A stretch of DNA of 64,000 nt from Nipponacmea schrenckii (GCA_030562195.1 CM060202.1:29188317-29252316); one strand, 5' to 3'. Positions 10,191 through 24,808 are shown, counted from the stretch's first letter. The notes: a model not told the origin generated them from the letters alone. Program-made: numbers and translations.

Positions 10191-11276
10191 TAAACAAAAA
10201 CTCAATTTAACAAAGTTGAAAAATTTCAATTATTTGGTTATTCTAAAAAGTAGTACATGTGTTACTTTAAATTTTTGGATTATTATTAGATTAAAGTTGA
10301 CAGAAATAATGAGATACATAAAACAGTTCTGTACAATTGGTATAAAATTTGATAACTAAAAAACTTGTCTATACAAAATAAAACTATATAGAAATTATAA
10401 CAAACATAGTTTTTATTGGTTGGATGGTCGACAGTACCTTCAGCAAGTTGATCGACATTATGGGTTTGAATTTTCAGAATTTTAAAATCAAAGTGACTAC
10501 TTGAAGGAACTTAATAAATTTAGTAAGATAGTAACCTAAGGTAACCTAAGGTGTTACTATTTATTGTTAGGTATGTTATTCCCAAACACTCAGAGCAAGA
10601 TAAGTCCACCCAATCTGATTGGTCAACCTACAAAATTAATATCGACCTCAGGTTAAGTAGCCAATCAAATCAATTATTTCTAAAATTGGGATTTGATCTT
10701 TGTCAGAAAAGATCAGGGGAAATTAATTCAGAAAATCTTGAAGGTTGTTCAATTTCAGTTGCACTATGATATATGTAGAGTTTACTCATATATTTAAAGT
10801 CCTATGTGCTACACATATATCATATTAGACAGTAGTCTTCAATTCTGAATAAGCTGTCCTGGAGAAGATGTTGTATCAGAAACATACCTCTTCAGCATGA
10901 GATGTGCTAGATAGACAGCCTAAGTATCTAATATTGTTTATTTAGTACATCTTTTGTCATCCAATCAACAAAGACAAAAATACAACAACAACAAAACAAT
11001 TCACATTCAAAAATTTTCATTCTAAAAATGGCTTGATCATTTTTATAAAACTGAAATTTTGGATAAAATATAAAAATTTGATTTTTAGATGCATAATAAT
11101 TAATAATAATAAAACTGTACATCACAACTCTTTACATTTACCTCCCCTTAATCGTATTTTTGAGTTAAAGAAGGGTGCCTGTTTTTCAGTAATTTCATGG
11201 GCAAAAATTATTTTTTTAAGCCTTTATATTATATATGCAAGGAAACAAAAGATATATTGATATACTACTTCTGAGA
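10191..11276. other. Intergenic, no gene seen
   Basis: AT-rich sequence between the plus-strand channel and the minus-strand PHLDB gene. The open frames of 65-75 codons here lack splice sites and protein-like composition. No structured repeat was noted beyond short A/T runs. Confidence 0.45.
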
Positions 11277-11282
11277 TTTATT
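11277..11282 (-). terminator. Candidate poly(A) signal of the PHLDB gene
   Basis: TTTATT on the plus strand is AATAAA on the gene strand, about 560 bases past the stop at 11845. This implies a 3' UTR of roughly 0.6 kb. Its position relative to the stop is the only support. Confidence 0.3.
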
Positions 11283-11844
11283 TACCGGTACTCTATGTTT
11301 CACAAGCTCATACAGGCAACTTTATCAAGGAAATAGTTTATCCATATATGTAGTGCTTCTTTACCTACACATATTTCTATATGTCTTATATGCATTGTAT
11401 CTTACGTTAGGGCACCCATCTTATATTTCATTTCATATGAAATTCAATGCCCTTTAGCAGCAGTTTGCAAATATATTCAATGAATACATATATTGGCATT
11501 TTAATTAAATGCAAGAATTCTTTAGAAGCTTGTATATATTAATATTAATGAGTAAATATTGACCTATCGACCAATCAATTAATAATTCCTTCGTAACCCA
11601 ATCATGTTTTACTTCACAATAAGGGGTCAAGGTCAAGGTTGTAAAACGGCACTATTTTAACATATAACGGCACTATACTTATCACGTAACTAAAATCATT
11701 ACATCAGCAAGAATTACTCCATTCACTGGAAAATAGTTCCTCGATTTCAACAATAATTGGAACTATATTTCATATCCCACAAATATTATTACGCACTCAG
11801 TAAGGTTCACCTTCTATATACATATAACAACCTAACAACACCCA

Positions 11845-13353
<1,509 letters not shown>

Positions 13354-13500
13354 CTGTTGACGTTGTTTTTCGCGTAATTTGACCTGTTGATTAATAATTT
13401 CTTCTCGTAATCTTGTCTCTTCTTGTAACTTTCGTTCCAGTTCTTCTCTTCGTGATCTTTCTTCATGTAGCGCCGACATTTCAACTTCACGGAACTGAAC
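13354..13500 (-). CDS. PHLDB: PHLDB1/2 homologue, coiled-coil exon
   Basis: A 147-base internal exon encoding 49 residues, bounded by ATGTTTCAG and CAACAG|GTGAGA. It starts and ends in phase 0. The peptide runs VQFREVEMSALHEERSRREE, then LERKLQEETRLREE and VKLREKQRQQ: strongly heptad-like and charged, a coiled coil. REKQR followed in the next exon by ARPLTRYLP reproduces the junction seen in vertebrate PHLDB proteins. In LL5 proteins the coiled coil serves oligomerisation and binding of cortical partners. Confidence 0.9.
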
Positions 13501-13544
13501 CTGAAACATAAACAACAACAGTTCAATTTGATAGAAAATAGCAC

Positions 13545-13866
13545 CTGAATTCTTAAAGTGATACTGTGACTGAGAAAATTTAGGTTCTTAAGAATGGTCA
13601 ATAGGAACCTAACTGGTGTCATAAATCTGGAAAACTCACAAATCTAAGTCATTTTTGAAAAACGCTTAACAGTGTATTAATCGTTTTTCAATAATCAAAT
13701 ACATCTTTATGGATAATTGCTTAGTTTTTTGGAAATCTATTTTTTTTATGTTATTTATGACAGCAGGTATATTTACTGATCAATAGAGCTCTTACTGACC
13801 AAATTTAAAATTTTTATATTTTATGTCCATTCTAAGACCTATTATCCCTTTAGGTCTTAGCAGTAT
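13545..13866. mobile_element. Foldback MITE, family F1
   Basis: The left part (AAGTGATACTGTGACTGAG .. AACTGGTGTCATAAA), a central palindrome of AACTCACAAATCTAAGT..TTTTTGAAAAACGCTTA against TTTTTCAATAATC..AATTGCTTAGTTTTTTGG, and the right part (GACAGCAGGTATATTTACTG .. TTTTATGTCCATTCTAAGA) correspond to the copies at 40150-40495 and 53075-53380. It has no coding capacity and lies in the intron between PHLDB exons. Confidence 0.75.
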
Positions 13867-14257
13867 CTTCAGGAGAGATGTTCTATTTGCCTCTCCGTCT
13901 AAAGTCAATAAACCTGTCCCTGCCACGGTTTTCCAACCCATTTCCCATGCCCTGTCTACATCCCACATTATCTAATACCCACCTCAATTATTGATCATCT
14001 ATAATATGTTTTTGATGTTTCTCTAAAATCAATAGACTATGTATTACAAATGACTGGTTTAAGTTTGTTTACTCTTAGACTAAATACCAATAAATTCCAA
14101 TAACTCAGTCAGCCATTTCGGAGCTACAGCCTGATGTTCCTGGCTGAATAATTGACTTACAAATATATCCAAGTCAGACATGTTTGAATATTGCCACTTA
14201 ATCAACAGTTGATGTTTTTTCAATAATATTTTCTAAGAATTAATTCAGAAAATGAAA

Positions 14258-14445
14258 TTAATGGAGTTTTACATCCTTCTCTTCTGCACAAGGTTAGACT
14301 GAAGAAGACAAGGAATGTAATTCAATGTACAATAAGGGAGATTTAGCCAGGACAGTAGCATAGCCTACTTTTTTTTAGATTTAATTTGTCTAGGGATCTT
14401 TAGCTTGACCACCCAGGACCTGGTTTATTGTCACATCCAACAATT
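14258..14445 (-). mobile_element. SINE fragment (body and 3' tail)
   Basis: Reads as the reverse complement of the SINE: TTAATGGAGTTTTACATCCT, TCTTCTGCACA, GAAGAAGACAAGGAATG, then the diverged AGCCAGGACAGTAGCATAGC and GGGATCTTTAGC..GGTTTATTGTC. No tRNA-like head. Confidence 0.7.
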
Positions 14446-14604
14446 TAAATCCTATCAGATCCTCTGACCTGCATCACTGGCACGAGGGAAACCCGGTTGA
14501 AATCAAAATCAGACTTGACTGGCTAATGCATTATAATCAACAACCCTGATTGATAAAGCTATTAAATAAAACAACAATAGCTAGGTGAAGAGGAGCTTGA
14601 AAAT

Positions 14605-15260
14605 TTTTTTTTTTTTTTTTTTCAATTACTTTATTCAAATCAATTTTAAGTACATTGCAAAGTTTTTACACAGACATATCATAATTAAGTACATAGGTTT
14701 GATCTGAATATAAAGATAATGAAAGACATATTTGTTTTGTACAGAAGAAAGATAAGAATAAGATTGAGAATGAGAATGGAAAGAAGAAGATAAGATGAGT
14801 AGATGTAAGGTGTAGAAAGTTTGAGCCTAATTTTGTGTAACAGTTTTTATTATTGACCATTTCGTATTGTGTTTTTCCATACAATTGTTGATTAGAGAAA
14901 ATTTATCTTACTGATTTCACAAGATTTTCATAATGGAAGTGGTGAAAATGTCAAGTGGGAACGTGTGAGAAGAACACACATGGACAACGGAACTTTTAAA
15001 TGGTTTCTATTTCCTGTTATTTTCCTAGTCAACATGGCCATTGAAAGAACATCTCGGAACTTGGAACCTTTTATTGACATCTTCGCTAAATATTGACAAT
15101 TTGACACCGCGATTGACACCAAGATCGACATGTAAATGGACTGAAGAAGCCACTAAGTTTTGTCAAGTATTGTTGAAGCATCTTGTGCCCATTTCAACTC
15201 ACTATTTTATCAACATGTCATTTTCAGACAATCAGGATTTCATTTTCCTTGTAGAATGAC
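14605..15260 (-). mobile_element. Poly(A)-ended retroposon candidate
   Basis: On the minus strand GAATAAAG (about 14634) is followed by an A run of about 18 (14606-14623), the signature of a retroposed 3' end. The region upstream on that strand to about 15260 is unlike its surroundings, with open frames of 60-70 codons that match nothing I recognise. I found no target-site duplication. It may be a processed copy or a LINE/SINE end. Confidence 0.35.
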
Positions 15261-17220
15261 AGAAATACAACTATATCATTGTTAAAGAGACAGGTCTGCT
15301 ACCTTAGTTTCTGAAATATATGTCTAAAACTATCAGTGCTTGACAAAATCAGTAATGACTTGTCTTTTCTGAAAGTCAGAAATAGAAAAAAAGAAATTTC
15401 TAGTTGTAAGTTACTTATGAATGAATAATGCAATTTTTGAGCATTTCTAGTACTTCAAATAAAATGAAATGAAGTTTTTGTGTCCTGATCTTTTGCATTT
15501 CGTTAACAAAAGACTAATAATATATATTCAAGACACGAATCAACCCTCTGAAAATGGTGAACTTATCTCTATAAGAAATACAGGTACAACTTTGAAACTT
15601 TAATAAAACTCCAACATGGTTTGAATAATGAAAATGACAATTTAGTGAATATTTATTCTTACTGCCAGTTTCATTTTAAGTACATCATTTTCCAAAAGTT
15701 ATTATGGATTTAAATTTCTTTCTAGTTCCCTTTTATCTCTTTATTTATGTGGCCAATTTTTTAGAAGCATATTCCATAAAAAATTATATAGTTTCATCTT
15801 TTTTAATGACTTTAAATTAACAATAAACCTCATATCAGAATTCTAAAATGAAAGTAGATATGACTTCCTGTGCAGACGGTTGCCTTGACAATGCAATTTT
15901 TTGCGAGATTAATTATTTTTATATAGACTTTATATAGAGCAGTATCCAAGCATTGTGGCCCAGTATTGATAAGAAAGATATAAAATTGTATCATATTTTT
16001 AAGACAGCAGGAGAAAGATATAAAATTGTTGGAAATAAAAACAAAATGTGTCAACACACGAACCAAATAAAATCGTTTGATGGCTTTTTAACCACGATAT
16101 TGATCAGTTACACTTAAATAGAGATTAGCGTGGTTGAAAAGACACCAGTTACTATTGGTAACTTATCATTATTCAACAGAAGGCACTGGCACAGGTTTAA
16201 AGTTATGTTTAAATATTATTTCCATGTTACTATTTAATGAATCAAAAACTTAAATAGAGCAAAGCAAAGAGTCACACAGTAATACAAAGTTTGTTAAAAA
16301 GTCCAGTAATTCTACGAAACTGGTCTCATCTGCCAGATAGAGTTGGTTGTTGGAATAATTGGCCACAGACAACTTCTGCGATTTATAGACCATGATCATT
16401 TCCTTCTCTTAATCTATTGTCAATCCGTTCTAATCTATCAATTCTATTTTTACTTGTTCTTATTCCATAGTTAATCCTTTAAATCAGACAGTTATTTCCA
16501 GCCTTTGATTGGTCTAATGAATAGTTCTTCAATGATTCCCTCTTCAATCAGAATTTTCAAACCCAAGAATTAGAGTGCTTGAATTATCTGGGTATATTTC
16601 AAATTCTCTATAGATCTAAATACTGGCTTAAAGTTTAAAGTTTCTAACTTTATACCTAGAGGAAAATATACCTTAAAATTTAACACTCTCTCTATTTCTA
16701 TTTTATTTCAAAGATCTGCAGGAGAAATATTTCAGTCATTTCCTAGATAAGTATATACCTTTAAATACTATTTATTCTATTTAATTTCAATGAAATTTAA
16801 CAGAAATACTTCAGGTGATTTACTAGATGGACATATACCTTTTAAATTCTACAATTCTTATATTTATTGAAACAAACTTAGAGAGAAACATTCCAGAGAT
16901 TTTCTACATAACGAGATCACTTCATAGCTTTAAATACAACTTTTATATCTATTCCATCTTAAGAACTTCTTAAAAAATATTTCAGTGAATTTCTTGATGA
17001 TGATATACCTTGAAAGATGATGATATTTTAATGAAGAACCTAGTTCACAATGAAACCTATAATTATAGTTAATTTATAGTCCAACTTCATGTCAGAAATA
17101 TCATAAAATTTACAACAATGGCTTCCAAGTCAGACAGATTCTACATTGAAACAGAAATAAATTATAAAAGCAACTCACAGTTCGCAAACAGATTTTTGAG
17201 TAAGAAATAAGGATTCCTAC
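15261..17220. other. PHLDB intron sequence
   Basis: No exon seen. A copy of the GATTAGAGTGGTTGAAAAG repeat lies at about 16120-16205. 16590-17000 contains loose ~85-bp recurrences of ATATACCTTTAAAT and CAGAAATATTTCAG. Otherwise AT-rich. Confidence 0.45.
16120..16205 (+). repeat. Dispersed repeat F7 copy
   Basis: AGAGATTAGCGTGGTTGAAA, then AGTTACTATT and TTCAACAGAAGGCACTGGCA; shared with 22262-22380, 29885-30025 and (inverted) 30690-30760. Confidence 0.7.
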
Positions 17221-17317
17221 CTGTTCCTCTACAAGACGTAGTTTATCTGACTGAGCCTGGGCTAATAATCTTTCTAGTTCTGCTAATTTTTCTAGATGAT
17301 CTTCACCACTACTGACA
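17221..17317 (-). CDS. PHLDB: PHLDB1/2 homologue, upstream coiled-coil exon
   Basis: A 97-base internal exon with acceptor ATATTTACAG and donor GAACAG|GTAGGA. One base completes a split codon, then 32 codons read VSSGEDHLEKLAELERLLAQ and AQSDKLRLVEEQ, ending in phase 0, which fits exon 13354-13500. LEKLAELERLLAQA with a charged continuation agrees with the coiled-coil segment preceding LEEERRRREELE-type sequence in vertebrate PHLDB2. The phase at its 5' side (two bases needed) matches the candidate exon at 25815-26028, giving Gly across the junction. Confidence 0.85.
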
Positions 17318-17394
17318 CTGTAAATATAGAAAAATAACATTGTCATTTCATATTCAGAAGTACAAGATATATAATGGAATGGTGTAAATGTTTA

Positions 17395-17960
17395 AATTAT
17401 ATCATGTTAAGTGAAAATCTATAACCTGTACATTGTGAAGTATATAGTAAGTCACATAAGTACATGATCAAATCGTAATGATAAGGTAATGTGTTATATT
17501 TAAGTTAAAATCTGTAACATGTATTTTGTGAGGTATGTAGTAAATCACATAAGTCATATAAGTATTTGTTCAAATTGTAATGATTAGGTAATAATGTGTT
17601 ATATTTAAGTTAAAATCTGTAACATGTATTTTGTAAGGTATGTAGTAAATCACATAAGTCATATAAGTATTTGTTCAAATTGTAATGATTAGGTAATGTG
17701 TTATATTTAAGTTAAAATCTGTAACATGTATTTTGTGAGGTATGTAGTAAATCACATAAGTCATATAAGTATTTGTTCAAATCTGTAATAATTAGGTAAT
17801 TGTTATATTTAAGTGAAAATCTGTAACATGTATTTTGTGAGGTATTATAAATCACGTAAGTCATATAAGTATATGTTCAAATCTGTACCAGATACATTGA
17901 ATTTGGTATAAATGAAAATCTGTAACCTGTATTTTGTGAGGTTTGTAGTAAATCATTTAA
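17395..17960. repeat. ~103-bp tandem repeat, about 5 units
   Basis: ATTTAAGTTAAAATCTGTAA followed by CATGTATTTTGTGAGGTATG and AGTATTTGTTCAAAT starts at about 17498, 17603, 17705 and 17807, with diverged units before and after. Spacing is 102-105. It lies just upstream, in gene sense, of PHLDB exon 17221-17317. Confidence 0.9.
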
Positions 17961-18331
17961 GTCAGTGTTCAAATCTGTACCAGATAATATGAATATTGGT
18001 ATATTTACATTTGAAATCATAAAGTCATTGTTTAGGAATTGTAGTATATCATTTTAAAAGTCTTATTGTGTTTAGAAAATTTGTCATGTATACCAGTATA
18101 TAAATTGTGAGGTTTTTGAAATAAAAGCTTGTTTAGGAATTGGTTATACACCTTTTAACAGTTTATTCTGTTTAGAAAATTTGTTTGTAACCAGTTATTT
18201 GTGAGGTTTATAGTAAATCATTTAAATCTGTGATCTTTTAACCTGTATTTTATGGTATAGGGTAAATTATTGTTTGTCAGTGTCAGCTGATATATTATTC
18301 ATGATTTATGAGTTATCTATTATTATGAGAG

Positions 18332-18408
18332 GTTGTGTTAAATTGAATAGGTTGTGTTAAATTGAATAGGTTGTGATAAATTGAATAGGTTGTGTTAAAA
18401 TTGAATAG
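18332..18408 (+). repeat. 19-bp tandem repeat, 4 units
   Basis: GTTGTGTTAAATTGAATAG is repeated four times with one A/T change and one inserted A. Confidence 0.9.
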
Positions 18409-21094
18409 TATAGAATTGTATTTCTGGTTATTCAGTTGTAATGGGTATAGCATAGAAATACGGAAACTTTGTACGGATAGTTTGAAATGCCACAATCACT
18501 AAACCTTGTAGGGATAGAATGTCCTAATTCCTGAACTTTACAACCCCTCATACCTTAATTTGTCCATTGGTTTGTTTGGATGCCAGTTTGGATGCCAGTT
18601 TGGAAGGGTTTGAGGGTATTGACATTGGAATTTATTACATTAGGTGTAGAAGGGCATTTCAGTCCATCTACCAATCGTATACCGGTAATAACCTCCACAT
18701 GCCCAACAAGGATGTATATATACAAGCCGTCAACTGAGAGATATATTAATATACTCACAATAAGCTCAAGTGCATATTTTATGGTCTGCTATTATAGCCC
18801 CCAGCTTATATACAAGGTAGCAGTTGATATGCAAATTCTATATTTATTAATTGCCTTTTAAAGGCTTGCCCGGAGTCATTTCATTTTAATTTCATCAATC
18901 TAATTGTATTTCGTTATCTTTATAAAAAAAGAGATTTTGAAAGGACAGAGAAAGAAAATGAATGATACCAAATGCTGCAGTTTGCAAAAAGGAAAAAATT
19001 GGTACAATCACTTCTGTTGTTATTTGTTGTTCATTTTTTGTTTAAGTCCCTAGTCTCTTTATTGAAATTAAAAAATTGATTGACTTTATAGAAATATCAC
19101 GCCTCCATCTAAGGGCAAACCACATTGGTACAGTGGTAGCATCAGGAAAGAAGTGGACAAAACTACTACAGGAAAATCCTAAGATAACAAATCTGCCTCT
19201 TTTTCAATCTCTAAAATATCAACTATAGTAGAAAGAACATAACCCCTCATTTCTTTAACACATCAGTGCTTACTAAACTATTTCTCCTAATCTTTTAAAT
19301 TGCTATATTAATTGTTCCAATAGGTGTCCCTGACAAGTCCAGACATGCTCACTCCTTCGAAACCTGTGGCTACTCTGCAATTGAGTTTACCAACTTTGTA
19401 TCCGGATGTTAGTCTACACAGCTACAAAAAATATTCTCTTTTTATCTCCCACTTACCTAGACATGATGATATCAGGCTATTTTAAAAATTCACTAATTTA
19501 TATCCTGTTTAACACAATGGTTTGGTTATACGGTTATACTTCAACAAGCTAACTATTCAACCATACAATGTGTTATTATTATGTATTAAAGGTATAGTTT
19601 GATTAAGATGTGTTGTTATTACCGTATAATTCCCAATATAGTACGCAAGCATGTATAATGCGCACCCCTTCCTTGCCTCCGAAAAATCGGGGAAAATTCA
19701 TTTACCCATGTATAGTGCGCACTCCTTTTTGCGGCAAAAATACGACTTTAAGTTATGGTATGTATTTAAGGCATAGTTTGCTTTAGATTTTCACAAATAT
19801 GTTTATAACAAACTTATAAAGCTATTTCTCCATTTCATATGAATTATAGAGACAGACTGCTCAAAAGCTGAAAGATCTGTATCAAACAGGTCCAGTTAAT
19901 ATAATTCAAACATCTTGTTAAATGAAAGGTCGACACCTTTCTGGAGGACCAAAGCAGTGCAATAACACTATGTTTCCAGTCCAGTGACAATGATGGGGTT
20001 TTGTCTGCTCTCTGAAATTGCTGAGGTTCTGAGATTGCTGAGGTTCCTGAGTCTACAACCACCTATACTTTAGGACCAACTTGGCTCATACATGAAATCC
20101 TAGCTTGAAATGATTTTAATATGGCTGTTACTTGATGGGTCACTAATTAAAATAGACTTTGAAATTTCTGAGATTTATCTCTGTTCAAAGTATTCATGTC
20201 TTCCTTTGCATCAGATGGTGGTCCACCTTTGAATGTGTATGGACTTAGAAATCAAACGACTTTATGTCACTTTCTCCTTATAGATAACTAAACTGTTGAT
20301 GACTCAAAAAGAAAATATTAGACGACCTTTTCACAACATTTTAACATTATTCAATGTATTTTCATTTAGAAATTCTCACCAAGTAGAGTGTTGACTTTTT
20401 TCTTTTTCCCATACATTTAGGCCCTGTTTGATACATGAGCTATTTCAATACAAGAAGGTTTATAAAGCTCTCTGGTAACTTTGTCCCATTATTGAAGGGT
20501 CCGTTTACAGTAGAATACTTAGATTAAATTCTGTATATGTTAAACTATTTTATGATATGCTTATTATTATTTATTTAAAGATTCCATTATTATTCCATTG
20601 TTTTGTAAATTTTAATTGGTGATTGATTAGCATAAGCCTTGGCTTGTTTCCGAAACCCTAATTATATATAGTTTTAAACATATTATGTACAATGAAAAAA
20701 ATATTGTTTAAACCACAGCAGAATACTAGTTGAGAAATCACTGTATGTTATTGTTTCAATATCTGTATAATAATAATAATAAACTCTTTATTTTTACAAT
20801 GGTATTGTCCTTCAGCCTCCAATACCCAAAAATAGGTTTTTTTTTTATATTAAACATTTTTTAAAATGACCAAAATGTCAGTATGTGGACATGTCCAAGT
20901 TGACCCAACAACCAACATCTACTCTCCATTAGGTAAATACCATGTGGCTAATATCGGATAAACTGTACTAATGTACTGAGATAAACATTGAAATATAAAC
21001 AAGACCACGTTGACCTCCAGCTTACTAGACTGACATAGACATTTTGTAAAATATAACTATTCAATTAGGCTATAACATACAATAATTATATAGT
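18409..21094. other. Intronic or intergenic, repeat debris
   Basis: A duplicated CCAGTTTGGAT lies at 18582-18604. At 19640-19765 two copies of a TATAATGCGCACcCCTT / TATAGTGCGCACTCCTT motif with adjacent GCGGCAAAAATACGACTTT look like the ends of a DNA transposon remnant. The 72-codon frame at 19844-20062 (-) has no splice support. No exon recognised. Confidence 0.4.
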
Positions 21095-21096
21095 TT

Positions 21097-21196
21097 GCCC
21101 TGCTTGATAGCGATAAGAGGATACTTATTGAAACGTAGCAGTATAAATAAACAATAGTTGTAATCCATAAAGACTTCTGTGTTATATGTACCACAA
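21097..21196 (+). mobile_element. Short palindromic element, family F4
   Basis: CTTGATAGCGATAAGAGGAT, then ACTTATTGAAACGTAGCAGT, AATAAACAATAGTTGTAATC and CATAAAG. The reverse complement of 48165-48240 gives nearly the same ~75 bases. The ATAAG..CTTAT hairpin followed by GAAAC recalls the arms of the 8347 and 55389 elements. Confidence 0.65.
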
Positions 21197-21435
21197 CTAT
21201 TAAATGCCATTCAAGGATCACATACAAGATTTTTCTAGGTAAATTACCAATGACCACACTGTTCTAGAGTCTGAAATATCTACCATACTTCAATCACAGA
21301 ACTTGTTTTCTAGATCTATAGCAATTCAGCTAGAATTTAACGAAGTCTGGTGGTTGCATGAATTGAAACTGCTGTTCCTTTCCAAACTGAATTCTTGTTC
21401 CTTTAGGTATTCAGATGGTTGAGAGTTGCTGTATT

Positions 21436-21592
21436 TTAATGAGGTAAATTTTGCCAGGACAGCGACATAAACCTACTTTTTTTGTGATTTCCAAGTGTCG
21501 AGGGATCTTTTATGTGCACAGCCTGAAGAACAAGGGGCATCAGTTTATTGTTCTTTCCGAACGACTAGCAATCTTTCCCTGTCAGTCCCTTT
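21436..21592 (-). mobile_element. SINE fragment (body)
   Basis: GAGGTAAATTTTGCCAGGAC, AGCGACATAAACCTACTTT, GTCGAGGGATCTTTTATGTG and CACAGCCTG..GTTTATTGTTC are the minus-orientation body of the SINE seen complete with head at 46843. Confidence 0.75.
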
Positions 21593-22261
21593 AATTCAAT
21601 ATCCTGTCTAACTTAAATAGCAGCAGAACAATGTTTCAAAATTTACAAATGAAAAGCTCACAAACCCTTCTTGAATTTCAAGTAGGCCTACATCAAAGCC
21701 AATATTTTAAAAGTACAAATTTAAATTTACAGTTTAGTTTATACCTAGTCTAACAAATATTTACCTGAGATTCCATCTTTATGAAGCACCCAAGTCTTCT
21801 AGACCACCTTGGTATTTACAGCTAAGTGAGCATATTTGAAAAGTAAGGAGCTGGTTGTGTTTAACTGTTGGATCTTTGACTTAATGAATAGTCAAACACA
21901 AAAATATGCAAAGCAACTCTATATAATAAATATTTAACTAACCTATTTTGAATATCCAGAAAGTTTTTGTACAGCAATATCTTCTATTATGCTTTACACA
22001 AAACTCGCAAATATGTGATACTCCTCCTACATGCATGTATAAAAGAAAGTTAGAGTGATATACTCTGACCTATGACCTCTGATGTCACCAATTGTACAGC
22101 AGGTGTATAACAATGTGCCTTTGTTAATTTTCTATTGTGACATAACATACCATTGGTCCATTAAGTTTGTCACAGATTATTTCATTGGTCCAAACTATTT
22201 GAGTAGGTCTATGTTTAAAGGGTTCACTCCAGGCAATCAGTGATTTTACTATAACTAATTA

Positions 22262-22380
22262 TAGGAGATTAGAGTGGTTGAAAAGTAGCAAGTTACTGTT
22301 TAACAGAAGGCACTGTCACAGGGTTGAAAGGTAAAAATTTACTGTTCATGAGAAGGCACTGGTACAGGGCTTATACAGCA
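22262..22380 (+). repeat. Dispersed repeat F7 copy
   Basis: AGGAGATTAGAGTGGTTGAA, AAGTTACTGTTTAACAGAAG, GGCACTGTCACAGG, followed by a second partial unit GTTCATGAGAAGGCACTGGT. Confidence 0.75.
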
Positions 22381-23411
22381 GAGTTGGGGTTATTATTATT
22401 TGAGTAAATTTTATTTAGGAGTAAGTCTAAAAAAATCAATGTTTTTTTTCGCATAATTAAATCTTGGCCATCGTTTTAAGAAAAGTAATATAGAGTAAAA
22501 CCCTTTAAATTACTGTACATTAGATATTGATGTTGTGCACAGACAGAATTTATTTTGGGAAAGTAAATAACAGATAAGCAACATTTTCAGTTTTCAAATG
22601 AAAGCAATTGAGTTATTCTCAGATCTATACAATATCCACAGGCAGTGGTGATGGTGGGAAGGGACAAAATACTTCCAAATCTACCAACCAAAGCCCAATG
22701 TTAGATTTCCAGATGACAAAATATAATCTTATCATGTCAGATAGGACAACATTATACTTATTTTTAAGCAACTGTTTTTGTATTTCTGTAACAAATTCAA
22801 ATGAATAAGAAAAACTGCTTTTATAGCTTAATCTAAGGCTTGGTATTGATGTTTATTTTAATACATGTTTATAATCCTGTATTTAGCTAATATTGTACAG
22901 AGACTGTTTTAACAATAGATCTGATTGGCTAAGATTATAACAGTGTAACACAGTTTAAATTATTACTCATGTCCTTTGATCTAGACTTACTTGTAATCTG
23001 ATTTGTGATTGGTTTAAACACTGTTACTGTGAGTATAACACTGTTTTATTGGACGAAAGGTGTGGTATATGACTATAGTTACACTGTGATTTTCATGAGT
23101 AAACTATGATATATTACTATACACACCCTGCAAATGATTCAAATGAAGATTCACAGTTTGAACAAAACTGCTGAAAGAAGGTGAGAGTGAACATCTGGGT
23201 TCACTATCGAAAGTACTGGCTTTGGATGATAGTAGCCTAATGTCACTGTTCTGACAAATTTTCCCTCATTGCACACTTCATGGCATTGCCTGTCTTCATT
23301 ATCCATTTGCTGTCAAACTGCATTCATTCCTTTTTTTTTATCATTAGTTTATCTGGTAAATTTCTCCAGAAGCAGACAATTTCTTATCAAAATAATGTAT
23401 ACCGAAATCTC

Positions 23412-23463
23412 TACTTGTGACCTAGGCCAGTGCTTCTATAAAAGAATATCTCTTATAAAACCT
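23412..23463 (+). repeat. Single dispersed unit of the 54-bp satellite
   Basis: ACTTGTGACCTAGGCCAGTG followed by CTTCTATA..AGAATATCTCTTATAAAACC matches units at 1-755 with few differences but stands alone. Confidence 0.85.
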
Positions 23464-24737
23464 TTAACTAGCAGCAATTAAAGTTTTTAAGGCAAGCTTC
23501 TAAAGTAATAACAGATCCTTTGAAATCATTTCACTGTCCAGAAGTTCAAAAGTTTTGATTAACTGCGATAAAGATAAGCTTCCGAAACCCACACAGATCC
23601 CTTGATCCAAGTTAACACCACATTTAACACATTTACTATAACACCAGAGATTATAGGGTGTTAAAAGGTGTTAAGATCAAGCACTGGATTAAATATTTGT
23701 TATTGTTTTAATAGATTATCCTAATCGCTCATCCTAATCAAGTGAGTGTTTATTTAAAACTTAAGTCAACCAATAGAAAGGCAGTAGGTTAAAAGTCAAT
23801 ATTTAGTCCAATCAGGGTGGTTTCCTAATAGATTACGTTTATTTGAGTGCATTTAAAATTAAGTCTAACCATCATGGTATAGTTGCCTTTTAATGTTAAT
23901 AAGTCTAATCTTAAAAGGTGAACATTGTTTCCGTTATGGTTGAGGATTCTTTTGTTAGACTGGTGATTAACTGTTTAGTATTATGGGATAGGTTTAACAT
24001 TTTTGAGGGTTGATTTGGGTTTAAAATATAAGAACGTTAAATCATACAAATCTATCAAAAATATTTCAATATATATTTTTTCTTTACATTGCAGTCTCAA
24101 ACACAGAAATTAAGGCTAAATTTGGGATAATTATCTGTAAACACTGTTACTAGTTTATTGTCCTATCTGAATGACTAGACGCTTTTTCCATGTTGCAAGC
24201 CGTTAAACTGTAACTAAGGTATCCTGAACTATTTATGCCAGGTATGTAAAGAATGTTTGTTATCCCCACGATACTGCAATGTACTTTAAATGGCTTCAAA
24301 TATCTAGGAAGTGGATTGTGGGTAAATATTGATAAAGGGATTAATCGCAGGCTCCGTGATTATTTTATTATTCTATATCTCACGACAAAATAAACAGACT
24401 TGACGATCTTATCTTAACTTTTAAGATAGTCAAGACAGAATCTTACCAACTTAGTTCTGCTGTACAACACAATTCAATATTTGATATATAGAATTAGTAT
24501 TATGGTAAAATTGTCTGAAATATATAGATTTCCATTTGTCCATAACCATGGTATCACCCTTAATTACCAATTTCCTTTCACCGACTAATAGTATTGGAAT
24601 GTCAATTATTTTTAAATACATGGTACACAGTTGTTCTTGCATGCTTTATAGATTATCATTAGCCTTTCAGTGTACCGAATTAAAGTTTTAATGTTTTTTA
24701 TGTTCACCTACGTAGAACCTTGGACGCATACAACCTT

Positions 24738-24808
24738 CTTATTACAGTGCTGTCTTCATTAACCCGTTACAGAAGAGTAGGATGTAAAACTCCATTCATT
24801 TCATTTAA
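24738..24808 (+). mobile_element. SINE 3' tail fragment
   Basis: GTGCTGTCTTCATTAACCCG, CAGAAGAGTAGGATGTAAAA and CTCCATTCATTTCATTT form the terminal segment of the SINE. Confidence 0.75.

Noticed and set aside
15041..15259. 72-codon plus-strand frame
   Set aside because: Overlaps a minus-strand frame of similar quality inside the poly(A)-ended retroposon candidate; neither has recognisable content.
18580..18861. 93-codon plus-strand frame
   Set aside because: An opposite-strand frame of similar length overlaps it, and part is a short duplication; no family resemblance.
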